Made by a program: the position numbers and the translations under genes
Notes under the pieces: model-generated
What the model was told of the DNA's origin: nothing
Database searches by the model: none
The model's input: the letters and a program-made list of their open reading frames with translations, nothing else
DNA from: a virus
DNA: 22,402 nucleotides
IMG/VR virus record: IMGVR_UViG_3300030061_002792
Location: 1-22,402 of that record
Reading direction: 5' to 3' (one strand)
In this document: positions 1 through 8,221 of the stretch, piece by piece
How positions within the stretch are numbered: position 1 is the first letter of the stretch
How the letters are laid out: the number at the start of each line of letters is the position of its first letter

Positions 1-3
1 CAT

Positions 4-10
4 CTAAATA
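4..10 (+). promoter_or_regulatory. Late-promoter-like box CTAAATA
   Basis: CTAAATA lies 35 nt before the GTG start of the first gene. The T4 late promoter is a lone TATAAATA -10 box read by the gp55 sigma factor, and related boxes occur in T4-like cyanophages. The same heptamer recurs at the 5' side of two other transcription-unit starts here (1109 and 11347), which supports a late promoter. No -35 element can be judged because the window begins here. Confidence 0.5.
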
Positions 11-45
11 ACTAATAATATAAAGAATCTTATAAGGTATTTAGA

Positions 46-1104
46 GTGGCAAATAGACTTGTTAGTAAAATTATGATGAATGATGTGAAAGATCTGGTTG
101 GTAAGGTCTCACAATCCAATCATTATCTTGTAAGTTTTTCAGCATTAAATCCTCAGATAACAGAACATTTAGGTGGATATCTTGGAATAAGAGATCCAAT
201 TAATTTTTTATCAAGAAAGAGTGGTCTTCTTTGTTCTGACGCTGTATTACCAACTACATCATATGCCACTGGTGAAGTAAAGGATAACTTCATGGGTATT
301 CCTCAAGAATTTGCACATACTCGTTTATATACTGATATTGATTTTTCTTTCTACATTGATACTGATTATACCAATCTAAGAATTTTTGAGGGTTGGATGG
401 ATTTTATTTCAAGTGGTTCTCTTAGTGAGATTGGTGAATTAACTGATAATTATTACAAGAGATATAGATATCCTGATGAATACAAAGTTCAAACTATGTT
501 TATCTCAAAGTTTGAAAAGAGTATAAGTTCTCAGATAGATTATCAGTTTATTAATGCTTTCCCTAAGACCATGACTACGATTCCAGTATCATATGGGGAT
601 GCTGAATTATTAAAAGTTAATGTTACTTTTAATTATGATCGTTATGTCGTAAATCCTCAAGGAAGTTATACTGCTTCTAATTTAAGTTCATTTACAGATA
701 TAGAACGTCGTGGTCGTAATCTGTTTACAACATATGAGTCAATATATGATAGAATATCTTCATATGCATCTGGGAGCAGAAACGTGGAATATGATCGAAA
801 ACGGAATGAAGAAATAAAAGCAATTATGGCTGATTATGGTATGTCTGAAAGCGATGCAAAGACTATAGCGGAGGGTGGTTTTGTAGAAACTGTTTTTGAC
901 GGTGGTAATGGTAATGCAACTGGTGGTCGAACTCCACCAATATTAAATAGAACAACTGGGGATCCTGGTGAAAGAACAGCACCAACATTAAATAGAGGTG
1001 GGGATAATAAAATTGGTTCCGATCCAACTAAAGATCATCGACTTGGTGAAGATAGTAAGGGAAAATATAGAATCAATAGTCGTGGTAGAAAAGTTTATTA
1101 TTAA
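46..1104 (+). CDS. Baseplate/tail-tube junction protein, gp48/gp54-like
   Basis: This 352-residue protein is probably part of the baseplate-tail tube junction, where T4 gp48 and gp54 cap the hub and nucleate the gp19 tube. The recognisable part is roughly residues 80-205. A strand ending in FSFYIDTDY is followed by the LRIFEGWMDFIS helix, and later INAFPKTMTTIPVSYGDAEL leads into KVNVTFNYDRYVV, the typical tail-tube fold ending. Residues from about 285 on are a low-complexity Gly/Asn/Thr/Arg-rich tail with a repeated PP/AP-x-LNR motif (TPPILNR, APTLNR). It starts at GTG, with AAGG at 34-37 as a plausible ribosome site. The next gene is a gp26-like hub gene, which fits a baseplate position. 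I cannot decide between gp48 and gp54, and a gp19 paralogue is less likely given the length. Confidence 0.7.
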   Translation: MANRLVSKIMMNDVKDLVGKVSQSNHYLVSFSALNPQITEHLGGYLGIRDPINFLSRKSGLLCSDAVLPTTSYATGEVKDNFMGIPQEFAHTRLYTDIDFSFYIDTDYTNLRIFEGWMDFISSGSLSEIGELTDNYYKRYRYPDEYKVQTMFISKFEKSISSQIDYQFINAFPKTMTTIPVSYGDAELLKVNVTFNYDRYVVNPQGSYTASNLSSFTDIERRGRNLFTTYESIYDRISSYASGSRNVEYDRKRNEEIKAIMADYGMSESDAKTIAEGGFVETVFDGGNGNATGGRTPPILNRTTGDPGERTAPTLNRGGDNKIGSDPTKDHRLGEDSKGKYRINSRGRKVYY

Positions 1105-1108
1105 CCTG

Positions 1109-1115
1109 CTAAATA
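1109..1115 (+). promoter_or_regulatory. Late-promoter-like box CTAAATA
   Basis: CTAAATA sits in the 36-nt gap between the tail-tube-like gene and the gp26-like gene, 25 nt before the ATG. It is identical to the boxes at 4 and 11347, and the gap has no other recognisable element. The call rests on recurrence and on T4 late-promoter similarity. Confidence 0.55.
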
Positions 1116-1140
1116 AAAATACTGAATTGTTATAAAGATT

Positions 1141-1869
1141 ATGCCTTTACCAAAAATTAATACTCCCACCCATGAGTTGGTATTACCTTCTAATGGAAAG
1201 AAAATTAAATATCGTCCTTTTCTAGTAAGAGAAGAGAAGATATTAGTTATGGCAATGGAGTCTGAGGACATGAAGCAGGTTACAACTGCCATTGTCGATA
1301 TATTGAATAATTGTATTCTTACGAGAGGTGTGAAGGTCGAAAAACTCTCTACATTTGATATTGAATATTTGTTCTTGAATGTTCGTTCTAAATCAGTTGG
1401 TGAAACTGTAGAAGTGAATGTGACTTGTCCTGATGATGGAGAGACACAGGTTCAGATGGAAATTGATATTGATTCTATTAAAGTTAAGAAAGATAAAAAT
1501 CATACAAATATTATTAAACTTGATGATCATCTTTCAATGAAATTGAAGTATCCATCATTGAATGAATTTATTGAAAATAATTTTGATGCTTCTAGTAATA
1601 GTGGTAAAAGTGAAGTTGCCCAATCTTTAGATATGATTACTTCATGTATTGATATAATATACAATGAAGAAGAAAGTTGGAGTTCTTCTGATTCTACTAA
1701 GAAAGAAATGTCAGAATTTATTGAACAGTTGAATACAAAACAATTTAAGGAAGTAGAAAAATTCTTTACAACAATGCCCAAACTTTCTCATAAGTTTAAG
1801 GTAAAAAATCCAAAGACAGAAGTAGAATCTGAAGTTGTATTGGAGGGACTAGCAAGTTTTTTCAGTTAG
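1141..1869 (+). CDS. 26: Baseplate hub assembly protein, gp26-like
   Basis: This 242-residue protein resembles the T4-type gp26 baseplate hub family, which is needed to assemble the central hub in the infected cell. The N-terminus (PTHELVLPSNGKKIKYRPF) and the segment FDIEYLFLNVRSKSVGETVE, followed by a CPDDGET loop, are characteristic of this family in marine T4-like phages. The C-terminal half is acidic and helical. The last codons are GCA AGT TTT TTC AGT TAG, so the gene ends on a T TTT TTC slippery heptamer (1857-1863). A -1 slip would bypass the TAG and continue into the next small ORF. The position immediately before the tape-measure candidates matches that of the tail-assembly chaperones of long-tailed phages. 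Family assignment is fairly secure; the exact biochemical role is not. Confidence 0.8.
   Translation: MPLPKINTPTHELVLPSNGKKIKYRPFLVREEKILVMAMESEDMKQVTTAIVDILNNCILTRGVKVEKLSTFDIEYLFLNVRSKSVGETVEVNVTCPDDGETQVQMEIDIDSIKVKKDKNHTNIIKLDDHLSMKLKYPSLNEFIENNFDASSNSGKSEVAQSLDMITSCIDIIYNEEESWSSSDSTKKEMSEFIEQLNTKQFKEVEKFFTTMPKLSHKFKVKNPKTEVESEVVLEGLASFFS
1857..1863 (+). promoter_or_regulatory. Candidate -1 programmed ribosomal frameshift site
   Basis: The heptamer T TTT TTC is in the correct X XXY YYZ phase relative to the gp26-like frame (codons TTT 1858-1860 and TTC 1861-1863). After a -1 slip the next codons are CAG TTA GGT ATG, entering the frame of the ORF at 1872. The product would be about 303 residues. 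The zero-frame stop TAG follows one codon after the heptamer. I did not find a strong stem-loop directly downstream by eye. The lambda G/GT precedent is established for tail chaperones; its operation here is inference. Confidence 0.55.
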
Positions 1870-1871
1870 GT

Positions 1872-2051
1872 ATGGCTCATACAGACCTTGAGTCATACTA
1901 TAAAGTAAACTTTGCCTTGATGCAACACCATAAATACTCATTAACAGAGCTAGAAAACATGATTCCGTGGGAAAGAGAAGTTTATGTTTCTCTACTCCAA
2001 CAATATATTGAAGAAGAAAATCTAAAACAACAGCAACAACAAAGTGGCTAA
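1872..2051 (+). CDS. Small hub/tail-assembly ORF, likely frameshift extension
   Basis: This is a 59-residue ORF beginning MAHTDLESYYKVNFALMQ, with ELENMIPWEREVYVSLLQQY in the middle and a QQQQQ tail. The WEREVYVSLL segment resembles the short W-E-R/D helix seen in the C-terminal extensions of tail-assembly chaperones; that resemblance is my reading and not a database match. It lies in the -1 frame of the gp26-like gene, starts 2 nt after that gene's TAG, and overlaps the next gene by 8 nt. No Shine-Dalgarno precedes its ATG. It could be made as a -1 frameshift extension of the gp26-like protein, by reinitiation after TAG, or both. Its position also matches gene 51-like hub assembly factors. 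Hydrophilic and helical, with no membrane segment. Confidence 0.65.
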   Translation: MAHTDLESYYKVNFALMQHHKYSLTELENMIPWEREVYVSLLQQYIEEENLKQQQQQSG

Positions 2052-3231
2052 CGTAACAAGTTCAGGAAATACAACTATTAAACCCACAATAAGTGCTGCA
2101 AAATTTATGGGTGCATCTCATGCAGCTGGAAGTTCTTTAGAAAACCAAATTCAGACTATTAGGAATTTGGTTTTTGATAATATGATGGGTATTAGTTCTA
2201 TTAAAAGTGTTATTAGTTCTATTGAAAGTGTTTTAGATAGTGAAACTCTTAAAGTTTCTAATTTAGAATCAAAAGTCGGTAGTCATGAGAAAGCATTAGA
2301 AGAAACAAATAGCATTTTAACAGATATTGGTAATGCACTTGCATTAGATTTTGCTAATCGTATTGCAGCAGCTAAAGATGATATTAGTAATATAAAGGAA
2401 CAAAAATCCAGAGGAAAATTTGGTAGAGCAGAGGATAGAGTAGAAGGTAAAGGAAAGAGAGCAGGAAATATATTTACACAAACTGCATCTAAAGCAGCAT
2501 CTCCTGTACAAGGATTATTTGGTAAAATATTATCATTTATTGGATTAATAGGTACTGGAATGGGACTTAATTTTGCGTCTAAGTGGTTACAAAATCCTGC
2601 AAATATGAAGAAATTAGTAAAAGTTGGTGAATTCATTACAAATAATTGGAAATTAATAGCAGGAGTTATTGTAGGAGGAGGATTGTTAATAGGACTTGGA
2701 GGTATATTAGGAACACTTTTTAGTGTTTTTGCTATACTCACAAATCCAATATTTCTTACACTTTTGGGACTTGGTGCTGTTTTAGGTGGTGGAGCACTTT
2801 TATTAAATCGAAATAAATCTGACGGACCTAAGAAAGAGATTGTTCCAATGGGAAAAAATAAGGATTTTGGATATAAACAGAGTAATTGGAATGCTGGTGA
2901 CTTTGCTAATGAGTATCTGTTAGGAATACCACCTGGAGGTAAACTTGATAAAGATATACCAAAGATGCGTAATGGTGGAATTGTAGATGGTCCGAAGAGT
3001 GGATATCCTGCTATACTTCATGGTAGAGAAATGGTTATCCCTTTAGAAAAACTTTCCCAAAATCCAAGAAGACAACCTAAAATTACAACAATAACTATGC
3101 CACCAATTGTAAAAGGAAGTGTTCCGAAAGGAGAATCTAATGTAGCAACTGCAGTTCCAAATATTCCATCAGCAAATCCTACTGATCCTTATAGACAATT
3201 GACTCCAAATATTTACGGAATATACGTGTAA
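2044..3231 (+). CDS. Probable tail tape-measure/hub protein
   Basis: This 395-residue protein starts at GTG inside the end of the preceding small ORF, with no clear ribosome site, so translational coupling is likely. Residues about 30-125 are predicted helical and coiled-coil. Residues about 155-180 and about 204-256 are strongly hydrophobic, giving two or three membrane-like segments. Around residues 308-337 there is RNGGIVDGPKSGYPAILHGR followed by EMVIPLEKL, a glycine-containing motif common near the C-termini of tape-measure proteins. Helix plus hydrophobic segments plus this motif, straight after a tail-assembly chaperone-like pair, argue for a tape-measure role. It is much shorter than T4 gp29 (590 residues), so the next gene may share the role. 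No sequence-level gp29 match can be claimed. Confidence 0.6.
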   Translation: MANVTSSGNTTIKPTISAAKFMGASHAAGSSLENQIQTIRNLVFDNMMGISSIKSVISSIESVLDSETLKVSNLESKVGSHEKALEETNSILTDIGNALALDFANRIAAAKDDISNIKEQKSRGKFGRAEDRVEGKGKRAGNIFTQTASKAASPVQGLFGKILSFIGLIGTGMGLNFASKWLQNPANMKKLVKVGEFITNNWKLIAGVIVGGGLLIGLGGILGTLFSVFAILTNPIFLTLLGLGAVLGGGALLLNRNKSDGPKKEIVPMGKNKDFGYKQSNWNAGDFANEYLLGIPPGGKLDKDIPKMRNGGIVDGPKSGYPAILHGREMVIPLEKLSQNPRRQPKITTITMPPIVKGSVPKGESNVATAVPNIPSANPTDPYRQLTPNIYGIYV

Positions 3232-3234
3232 GAT

Positions 3235-4326
3235 ATGGCATTACCAATTATAACAGGAATAGGTAAAATATTAATGAAAACAGTTTCAGCAACTGCAAAA
3301 GGTCTTAGTGCGGCTGGAAAATCTACTGCAAAAAAATCTATTAGTGGAGTTCGTAAGTTAATTAATAAACCATCAGGTGAATTAGCAGTTTCAAATCCTA
3401 TTATGGAACCTGTTTCTAATGCTATGAAAACATTGAAAATGAATGCTGAGAGAATTAAAAGTAATCTTATCAATTCTGTTAAAGAGATAGAAAAACAACG
3501 TCTCAATAAAGAAAGAATACAAAGAAATATCCTTGAAAGAAAAGAAATACGAGATATGGAAAAGAATGTAACTTCTACTAAAACTCCTACAGGAAATAAA
3601 GTATCTTCTATACTGAAAAGTCCTATGGGTATTGTTGATAAAATATTTGGATTTGGTGGGTTATTATTGACTGGTATAGTAGTAAATGCTATAGATAATA
3701 TAGCTAGAAATTTTAAAGAATTTAAAAAGGAAGGTATATTCAAGTTTTTTGGTGATATGATAAAATCAGTCACAAATTTTATAGATAATATTAATTTTGA
3801 TATGATAGCAAAGTATGAAGATGGAAAATTAACAGGAGGAGCACTTAAAAATATTGTTGATAATTTTAATAGCATTAATAAAATGGCAAGAATTGTAGCT
3901 ACAGTTATATCAAATGGTATAGGAGGTAGTTTGTATGGTGCTAGTAAAACAGGAGAGAAGAATGCGTTGGGTAGGTCACCAGAACAAATGGGTAGAGTAG
4001 AAAGATTTTTTGCTGGATTATTTGATGCTACAACATTAGATATTTTTGATGCTGATAAACAAGGTAGAATTTATAATTTATTCAAGAATCCTGAAGAACC
4101 AAAAACTTGGAACCAAATAATCAATCAAATTAAAGGTATGAATATTGATACTGATAAATTACAACAACAATTAGAGATTTCTGGTGTTGAACCTGATGTA
4201 ATTTTAATGAATCAGGAGATAATAAACAATATTGCTGTTCCAACAGAATCAGGAAATAATGGTGAAATGGCATCTAGTAGGACACAAGATCTTAATAATC
4301 CATTATGGACAGGGGTGGTGGGATAA
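3235..4326 (+). CDS. Helical tail hub/tape-measure-associated protein
   Basis: This 363-residue protein has no domain I recognise with certainty. Residues 1-45 are basic with small residues. Residues about 60-120 are charged and strongly helical (KEIEKQRLNKERIQRNILER), a likely coiled coil. A hydrophobic segment follows (FGFGGLLLTGIVVNAIDNIA, near residue 140), and the C-terminus is Gln/Asn-rich and polar. It starts 3 nt after the preceding gene and ends directly against the ATG of the gp27-like gene. Position, helical build and one membrane-like segment resemble the preceding protein. Together they could form a split tape measure or a tape-measure/hub-plug pair corresponding to the T4 gp28-gp29 complex. 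That functional link is inferred from position. Confidence 0.45.
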   Translation: MALPIITGIGKILMKTVSATAKGLSAAGKSTAKKSISGVRKLINKPSGELAVSNPIMEPVSNAMKTLKMNAERIKSNLINSVKEIEKQRLNKERIQRNILERKEIRDMEKNVTSTKTPTGNKVSSILKSPMGIVDKIFGFGGLLLTGIVVNAIDNIARNFKEFKKEGIFKFFGDMIKSVTNFIDNINFDMIAKYEDGKLTGGALKNIVDNFNSINKMARIVATVISNGIGGSLYGASKTGEKNALGRSPEQMGRVERFFAGLFDATTLDIFDADKQGRIYNLFKNPEEPKTWNQIINQIKGMNIDTDKLQQQLEISGVEPDVILMNQEIINNIAVPTESGNNGEMASSRTQDLNNPLWTGVVG

Positions 4327-5619
4327 ATGGTAAAAGCATTATCAGGATCAAATTATGAGATACTTAGTATTACTAAGGGTGATAAGGAAATAAATTTACA
4401 GGGTAAAACTACCTCATTCGATTATTATGAGAGTGTTTTATCTCCAAATGTAACTGCAAATTTAACAGTTAAAGATGGTGGGAATGCTGTAAAGTATGAT
4501 AAGAAATTTGATAGACAAGAGAGGGTAGGTTCAATTTATAATGCCCTTCCAATTACTGGTGGTGAGGAAATAGGATTTAAAATAAAAAATTCTTTAGGAG
4601 TTCTTGATTTCTCTAGGAATCCATTAATGGTAAATGGTGCAAGTAATATGGCACATGATGATATGACAAATAATATTTTAATTAATTTAGTTTCTCCATT
4701 ATCAAAGTTAAATCAAGATTCAGTAGTTTATAAAAAATATGATGGTAATATTGGAGATAACGTCAAGAAGATTATAAAAGAATATTTGAAGGTAAATGAT
4801 AATAAAATGACAATTGATGATGTTGTTAATTCTTATTCTTTTATTGGTAATAGCGATTCTGTTTTTGATGTAATTTGTTGGTTAGCAGCAAAATCTATTT
4901 CAGTATTAAATGGTGTTGGATTCTTCTTTTATGAGACACAAGATGGTTTAAATTACAGAGGAATTGAGAATTTAATAGATCAAGATGCGACAGCATTTTA
5001 TTATAAGACAAGTGCTGTCAGAAAGAATATTGATAATAATGCTAATGATTATAAAATTTTATCTTCTTCAATAGAAAAGAATCAAAATATAATTAATGCC
5101 ATGAAATCTGGTACATATCATACTCGTTCTATATTTTTCAATCCTAAATATTTTGATCTTGAAGAAACATTCTCAAGATTTGGTAAAGATAGGCAATTAA
5201 CACCATCAAAAATTTTAGGTAAAGAAGTAGAAGAACCCGAAATAAGTGCTGGTGAAGATAAATTTAATAGAACTCTTTATGATATCCTAGATCTAGGAGC
5301 ATACAATCCTACTGTTGCTGGTGAAGATAATAATGATCCTACACAATGGCAAACACAATCTACAGCAAGATATAATATATTATTCAGTCAAAAATTAAAA
5401 TTACAAGTTCCTTGCAATCCTAACTTAAAAGCTGGTGATGTTATTGCTTGTGATTTTCCTATTGTTACTGAAGATTCTAAAGATCAAGGAGCAAATGATC
5501 CAGTACAGAGTGGAAGGTATTTAATCGTTGATTTATGCCATCACTTTGATCCTACTAGATCTATTACTTCAATGACTTTGGTTCGTGATTCTTATGGGGT
5601 ATATACTAAAAAACAATGA
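4327..5619 (+). CDS. 27: Baseplate central hub protein, gp27-like
   Basis: This 430-residue protein resembles the T4-type gp27 hub protein, whose trimer forms the torus between tail tube and puncturing device. The N-terminus (NYEILSITKGDKEINLQGKT, then FDYYESVLSPNVTANLTV) matches the tube-like beta domain shared by gp27 and VgrG-type hubs. GFFFYETQDGLNYRGIENLI around residues 198-217 is a typical hub element, and the C-terminus returns to beta structure (GDVIACDFPIV, then RYLIVDLCHHFDPTRS). The ATG directly follows the preceding TAA, with a GGGGTGG tract upstream as a possible ribosome site. It overlaps the gp5-like gene as ATGA, as expected for two proteins that assemble with each other. The assignment is good by motif and neighbourhood. 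Confidence 0.8.
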   Translation: MVKALSGSNYEILSITKGDKEINLQGKTTSFDYYESVLSPNVTANLTVKDGGNAVKYDKKFDRQERVGSIYNALPITGGEEIGFKIKNSLGVLDFSRNPLMVNGASNMAHDDMTNNILINLVSPLSKLNQDSVVYKKYDGNIGDNVKKIIKEYLKVNDNKMTIDDVVNSYSFIGNSDSVFDVICWLAAKSISVLNGVGFFFYETQDGLNYRGIENLIDQDATAFYYKTSAVRKNIDNNANDYKILSSSIEKNQNIINAMKSGTYHTRSIFFNPKYFDLEETFSRFGKDRQLTPSKILGKEVEEPEISAGEDKFNRTLYDILDLGAYNPTVAGEDNNDPTQWQTQSTARYNILFSQKLKLQVPCNPNLKAGDVIACDFPIVTEDSKDQGANDPVQSGRYLIVDLCHHFDPTRSITSMTLVRDSYGVYTKKQ

Positions 5620-6146
5620 AAAATAATTTAGGTACAATTGGTAAATATAAATGGTTCTTGGCACAAGTTGTTACAGATCAGAATCAAGTAGTTAAAGATG
5701 ATTGGGAATATCCTAATACGTGGGGAGAACGTGTAAAAATAAGAATACCTGGAATGCATCCACAAAGTAGCAGTGAAGTTGATGGTAATAATTTACCATG
5801 GGCAATTGTTGCTAAACCAACTACATGTGGTAGTAAGAATACTATGACTGCTGGTGTATGGGGAGGTGAATGGGTAATTGGATTCTTTTTAGATGAAGGT
5901 GAACAACAACCTGTTATTACTCATGTTCTAGGTAATAATCTTCATAATCACGAAGTAAGTGCATCTAGTGGTTTTAAAAGGATTAATAGATTTAATTCTG
6001 GTATGAAGCCAGGTACACATCAAATAGGAAAAGGTAGTGCACCAGAGACACCAGCAGAACCTAATAAAGATGAATTTAAAAATTTAGATTCTAAAGTAGA
6101 TACTGAAAATAAAAGCGAACAATTAGAATCTAAAACAAAGGTATAA
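5616..6146 (+). CDS. 5: Minimal gp5-like baseplate hub OB-fold protein
   Basis: This 176-residue protein matches the N-terminal OB-fold domain of gp5/VgrG-type hub proteins, which sits under the gp27 trimer. Evidence is the opening KYKWFLAQVV, WGERVKIRIPGMHP with LPWAIV (residues about 40-68), and the GVWGGEWVIGFFLDEGEQQP strand pair near residues 84-105, followed by VITHVLGN. Residues from about 120 are a charged low-complexity tail. There is no lysozyme domain and no C-terminal beta-helix, both of which T4 gp5 (575 residues) carries. The ATGA overlap with the gp27-like gene supports a gp27-gp5 pair. The beta-helical function may be supplied by the gene at 8222. Confidence 0.75.
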   Translation: MKNNLGTIGKYKWFLAQVVTDQNQVVKDDWEYPNTWGERVKIRIPGMHPQSSSEVDGNNLPWAIVAKPTTCGSKNTMTAGVWGGEWVIGFFLDEGEQQPVITHVLGNNLHNHEVSASSGFKRINRFNSGMKPGTHQIGKGSAPETPAEPNKDEFKNLDSKVDTENKSEQLESKTKV

Positions 6147-6149
6147 ATA
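6142..6149 (+). promoter_or_regulatory. T4-type late promoter box TATAAATA
   Basis: An exact TATAAATA, the T4 late promoter consensus, overlaps the stop codon of the gp5-like gene and lies 21 nt before the ATG of the next gene. This spacing is compatible with a short leader. Overlap with coding sequence and AT-richness make chance occurrence possible. Confidence 0.5.
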
Positions 6150-6170
6150 TTCATACAATAGTACATTATA

Positions 6171-8219
6171 ATGGCTGAACCACAAGTAGGACAATGGAAA
6201 AGAAAAAACACCTCTAGAGGTGCTAGATACCAGATATGGAATGGTACTTCTTGGAGTGGTAATCGTACTGTTAAACCTAAAGGAACTGAATATGATCCTG
6301 AACAGGATGCAGAACAAATTAATTCAATAAGCTTTTATGATGATGATGGTAATTACGTAGGAGATCAATTCTCAGAAATACAGGAGGACAATAAAAAATC
6401 AGATGAAGTTACTAATAGTAAGATTACTATAGATGAGTCTAATGAATCAGTATTTGAATCTTTAACAGACGGTCAGATATCTAGAATATTACTTAGTGCT
6501 CCTGGAGATACTGTTGAGGGAGTGAATGTTACAGTAGATTTATTGCAACAATTAAACCAATTTCAATTGGAGAAAAGTGAAGAATATAAATTAAATTCAG
6601 AGGAGGGTGCTGGTCAGAATGATTCAGTAACTAGTCAAGGAGTAAATAGCACTAATTCTGAACCAAAGATGCATAAAAGGGAATCTATTGGTTTTAGTGA
6701 AGCATTAGCAGCAGCAAAGAAGGAGGCTAATATATTTTCATCTACATCTGATCCATGTGGAGGAAAAGTTAATGCAATTAAATTAGCACTTACAAGTATG
6801 TTCAATACTTTGAGAGATATTAAAAAATATGGAGGAGAGTATATAGATGGTATAACATCTCAAATGGCAAATATAAGAAATGTAATCAGAGATACTGCAG
6901 ATGTGATTGCTACTGCACTTAGATCAGTAGTGCAAAGATTACGTAATTTTGTAATAAGTAAGATAAGAAAGGCGATTGGTAAAATAGCAGATAATATATT
7001 CACATCACTTACACAATCTTTGAAAGATACTATTGTACAAAAAGTTGTTGATGCTCTTTTATGTACATTTACTAAAATATTAACTGGACTTGGAAATTTT
7101 GTTGGTGATTTCTTGAAGGAATTAGTGGGTAAAGTTGTAAACATTCCTCTTTGTGCTGCACAACAATTCGCAAATTCATTAATTAATAATCTGGCAGCAA
7201 AAATTGATAATGCAATAGCTCCTATTTTGGATGGAATAAATGATATGATAGGAGGAGTTGGTAAAATAGCAGGATCAGTTTTCTCAGCAATCGATACTAT
7301 TCTTGGATTTGAATCATATTTATGTCTTAACCCAGATTGTCCAGAAGTTAATTCAATTAATTTTGATCCTTCTAAATTAGGTCCTATAAGTTCTGTTAAA
7401 GATGTATTTGATGGTTTTAAAGAGGCAAAAATACCAACAGCTGCTGGTATAGGAAAATCTGTTACTAATTATATTGAAGATTTTTCAATATTTGGAACAA
7501 AAGTAGGGGACATGCAGGAAGAACAAGAATGGATTTCTTGTGATACAAATCCATTAAAGTGTGGAATGCCAACCATTGAAATTTTTGGTGGAGGTGGTGA
7601 TGGTGCCTATGCGACTGCAGTTGTTGATCAATTAGGTCATGTTATTGGTGCAGATTTAGCAGAAAAAGGTGCAAAATATATTACTCCACCATTTGTTGCT
7701 ATTATTGATCCTTGTGATATAGGACAGGGTGCTTCTGCATATTCTGAACTCAATGATGATGGAGAAGTCGAAAGAATTGTTGTAGTCAATACTGGTAATG
7801 GGTATAATAATCAACCAGTTAGTGATGTAGATGTAGGTACAACATCTGATTATATTGTATGTTTAGATGCTCTTGAAATTATTTCAACAGGAATTGGATA
7901 TGCTCCTACTGATGAAATTGTAATCACACCTGATATACCTAACTTAGAAGTAAGTGTTCAAATGAATGAGGAAGGGCAAATTATACAAATGCAGGTGTTA
8001 AATAGTGTTTGTGGTATAACTGAGATGCCAGATATTGATATAAATAGTGAAACTGGAGCAGGTATACAGGTGAGACCAGTATTATCATTCAATAAATTGG
8101 AATCTCCAGCACAAGTTCCTAATAATATTGTTGATGTTGACATTAGTGATAATAAAGATAATATCAGAATTCTTGCTCAACAGCAAAATATAGTTCGTGT
8201 TATTGATTGTGTTTCTTAA
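6171..8219 (+). CDS. Baseplate/tail hub structural protein, unrecognised family
   Basis: This 682-residue protein is probably a virion structural component; no enzyme motif is seen. Residues 1-40 contain a compact Trp/Arg-rich motif (GQWKRKNTSRGARYQIWNG), and residues 40-180 are acidic and polar. Residues about 200-400 are a long series of amphipathic to hydrophobic helices (for example LRNFVISKIRKAIGKIADNI) resembling tape-measure or membrane-active hub proteins. A Cys-containing linker follows (FESYLCLNPDCPEVNS). Residues about 470-640 hold two or three beta repeats of the form GxGAxAxAxVxxxGxV...GxGYxxxP, also found as a single copy near residue 1130 of the large fibre. The location between gp5-like and needle-like genes suggests a baseplate hub or central spike part. 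It is a mosaic of helical and beta parts with no sign of a frameshift. Confidence 0.5.
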   Translation: MAEPQVGQWKRKNTSRGARYQIWNGTSWSGNRTVKPKGTEYDPEQDAEQINSISFYDDDGNYVGDQFSEIQEDNKKSDEVTNSKITIDESNESVFESLTDGQISRILLSAPGDTVEGVNVTVDLLQQLNQFQLEKSEEYKLNSEEGAGQNDSVTSQGVNSTNSEPKMHKRESIGFSEALAAAKKEANIFSSTSDPCGGKVNAIKLALTSMFNTLRDIKKYGGEYIDGITSQMANIRNVIRDTADVIATALRSVVQRLRNFVISKIRKAIGKIADNIFTSLTQSLKDTIVQKVVDALLCTFTKILTGLGNFVGDFLKELVGKVVNIPLCAAQQFANSLINNLAAKIDNAIAPILDGINDMIGGVGKIAGSVFSAIDTILGFESYLCLNPDCPEVNSINFDPSKLGPISSVKDVFDGFKEAKIPTAAGIGKSVTNYIEDFSIFGTKVGDMQEEQEWISCDTNPLKCGMPTIEIFGGGGDGAYATAVVDQLGHVIGADLAEKGAKYITPPFVAIIDPCDIGQGASAYSELNDDGEVERIVVVNTGNGYNNQPVSDVDVGTTSDYIVCLDALEIISTGIGYAPTDEIVITPDIPNLEVSVQMNEEGQIIQMQVLNSVCGITEMPDIDINSETGAGIQVRPVLSFNKLESPAQVPNNIVDVDISDNKDNIRILAQQQNIVRVIDCVS

Positions 8220-8221
8220 TC

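Noticed and set aside
2283-2741. 152-codon - strand frame rich in Pro and Ile
   Set aside because: It is the antisense of the Gly-rich hydrophobic part of the tape-measure candidate and has no ribosome site or domain.
3213-3875. 220-codon open frame on the - strand
   Set aside because: It lies opposite a better-supported + strand gene in a fully + strand operon. Its Ile/Leu/Ser/Phe-rich composition is what the complement of AT-rich coding DNA gives.
3235-4326. Membrane transporter because of the hydrophobic segment
   Set aside because: There is only one clear hydrophobic stretch, within a coiled-coil protein of a tail operon; tape-measure or hub proteins often have these.
5144-5150. CTAAATA inside the gp27-like gene
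   Set aside because: It is within coding sequence with no gene start downstream in range, so it is treated as a chance match and as a reminder of the background rate.
8207-8221. Upstream TTG start for the needle-like gene
   Set aside because: It lies inside the previous gene and adds only five residues. ATG 8222 directly after the stop is the simpler start.
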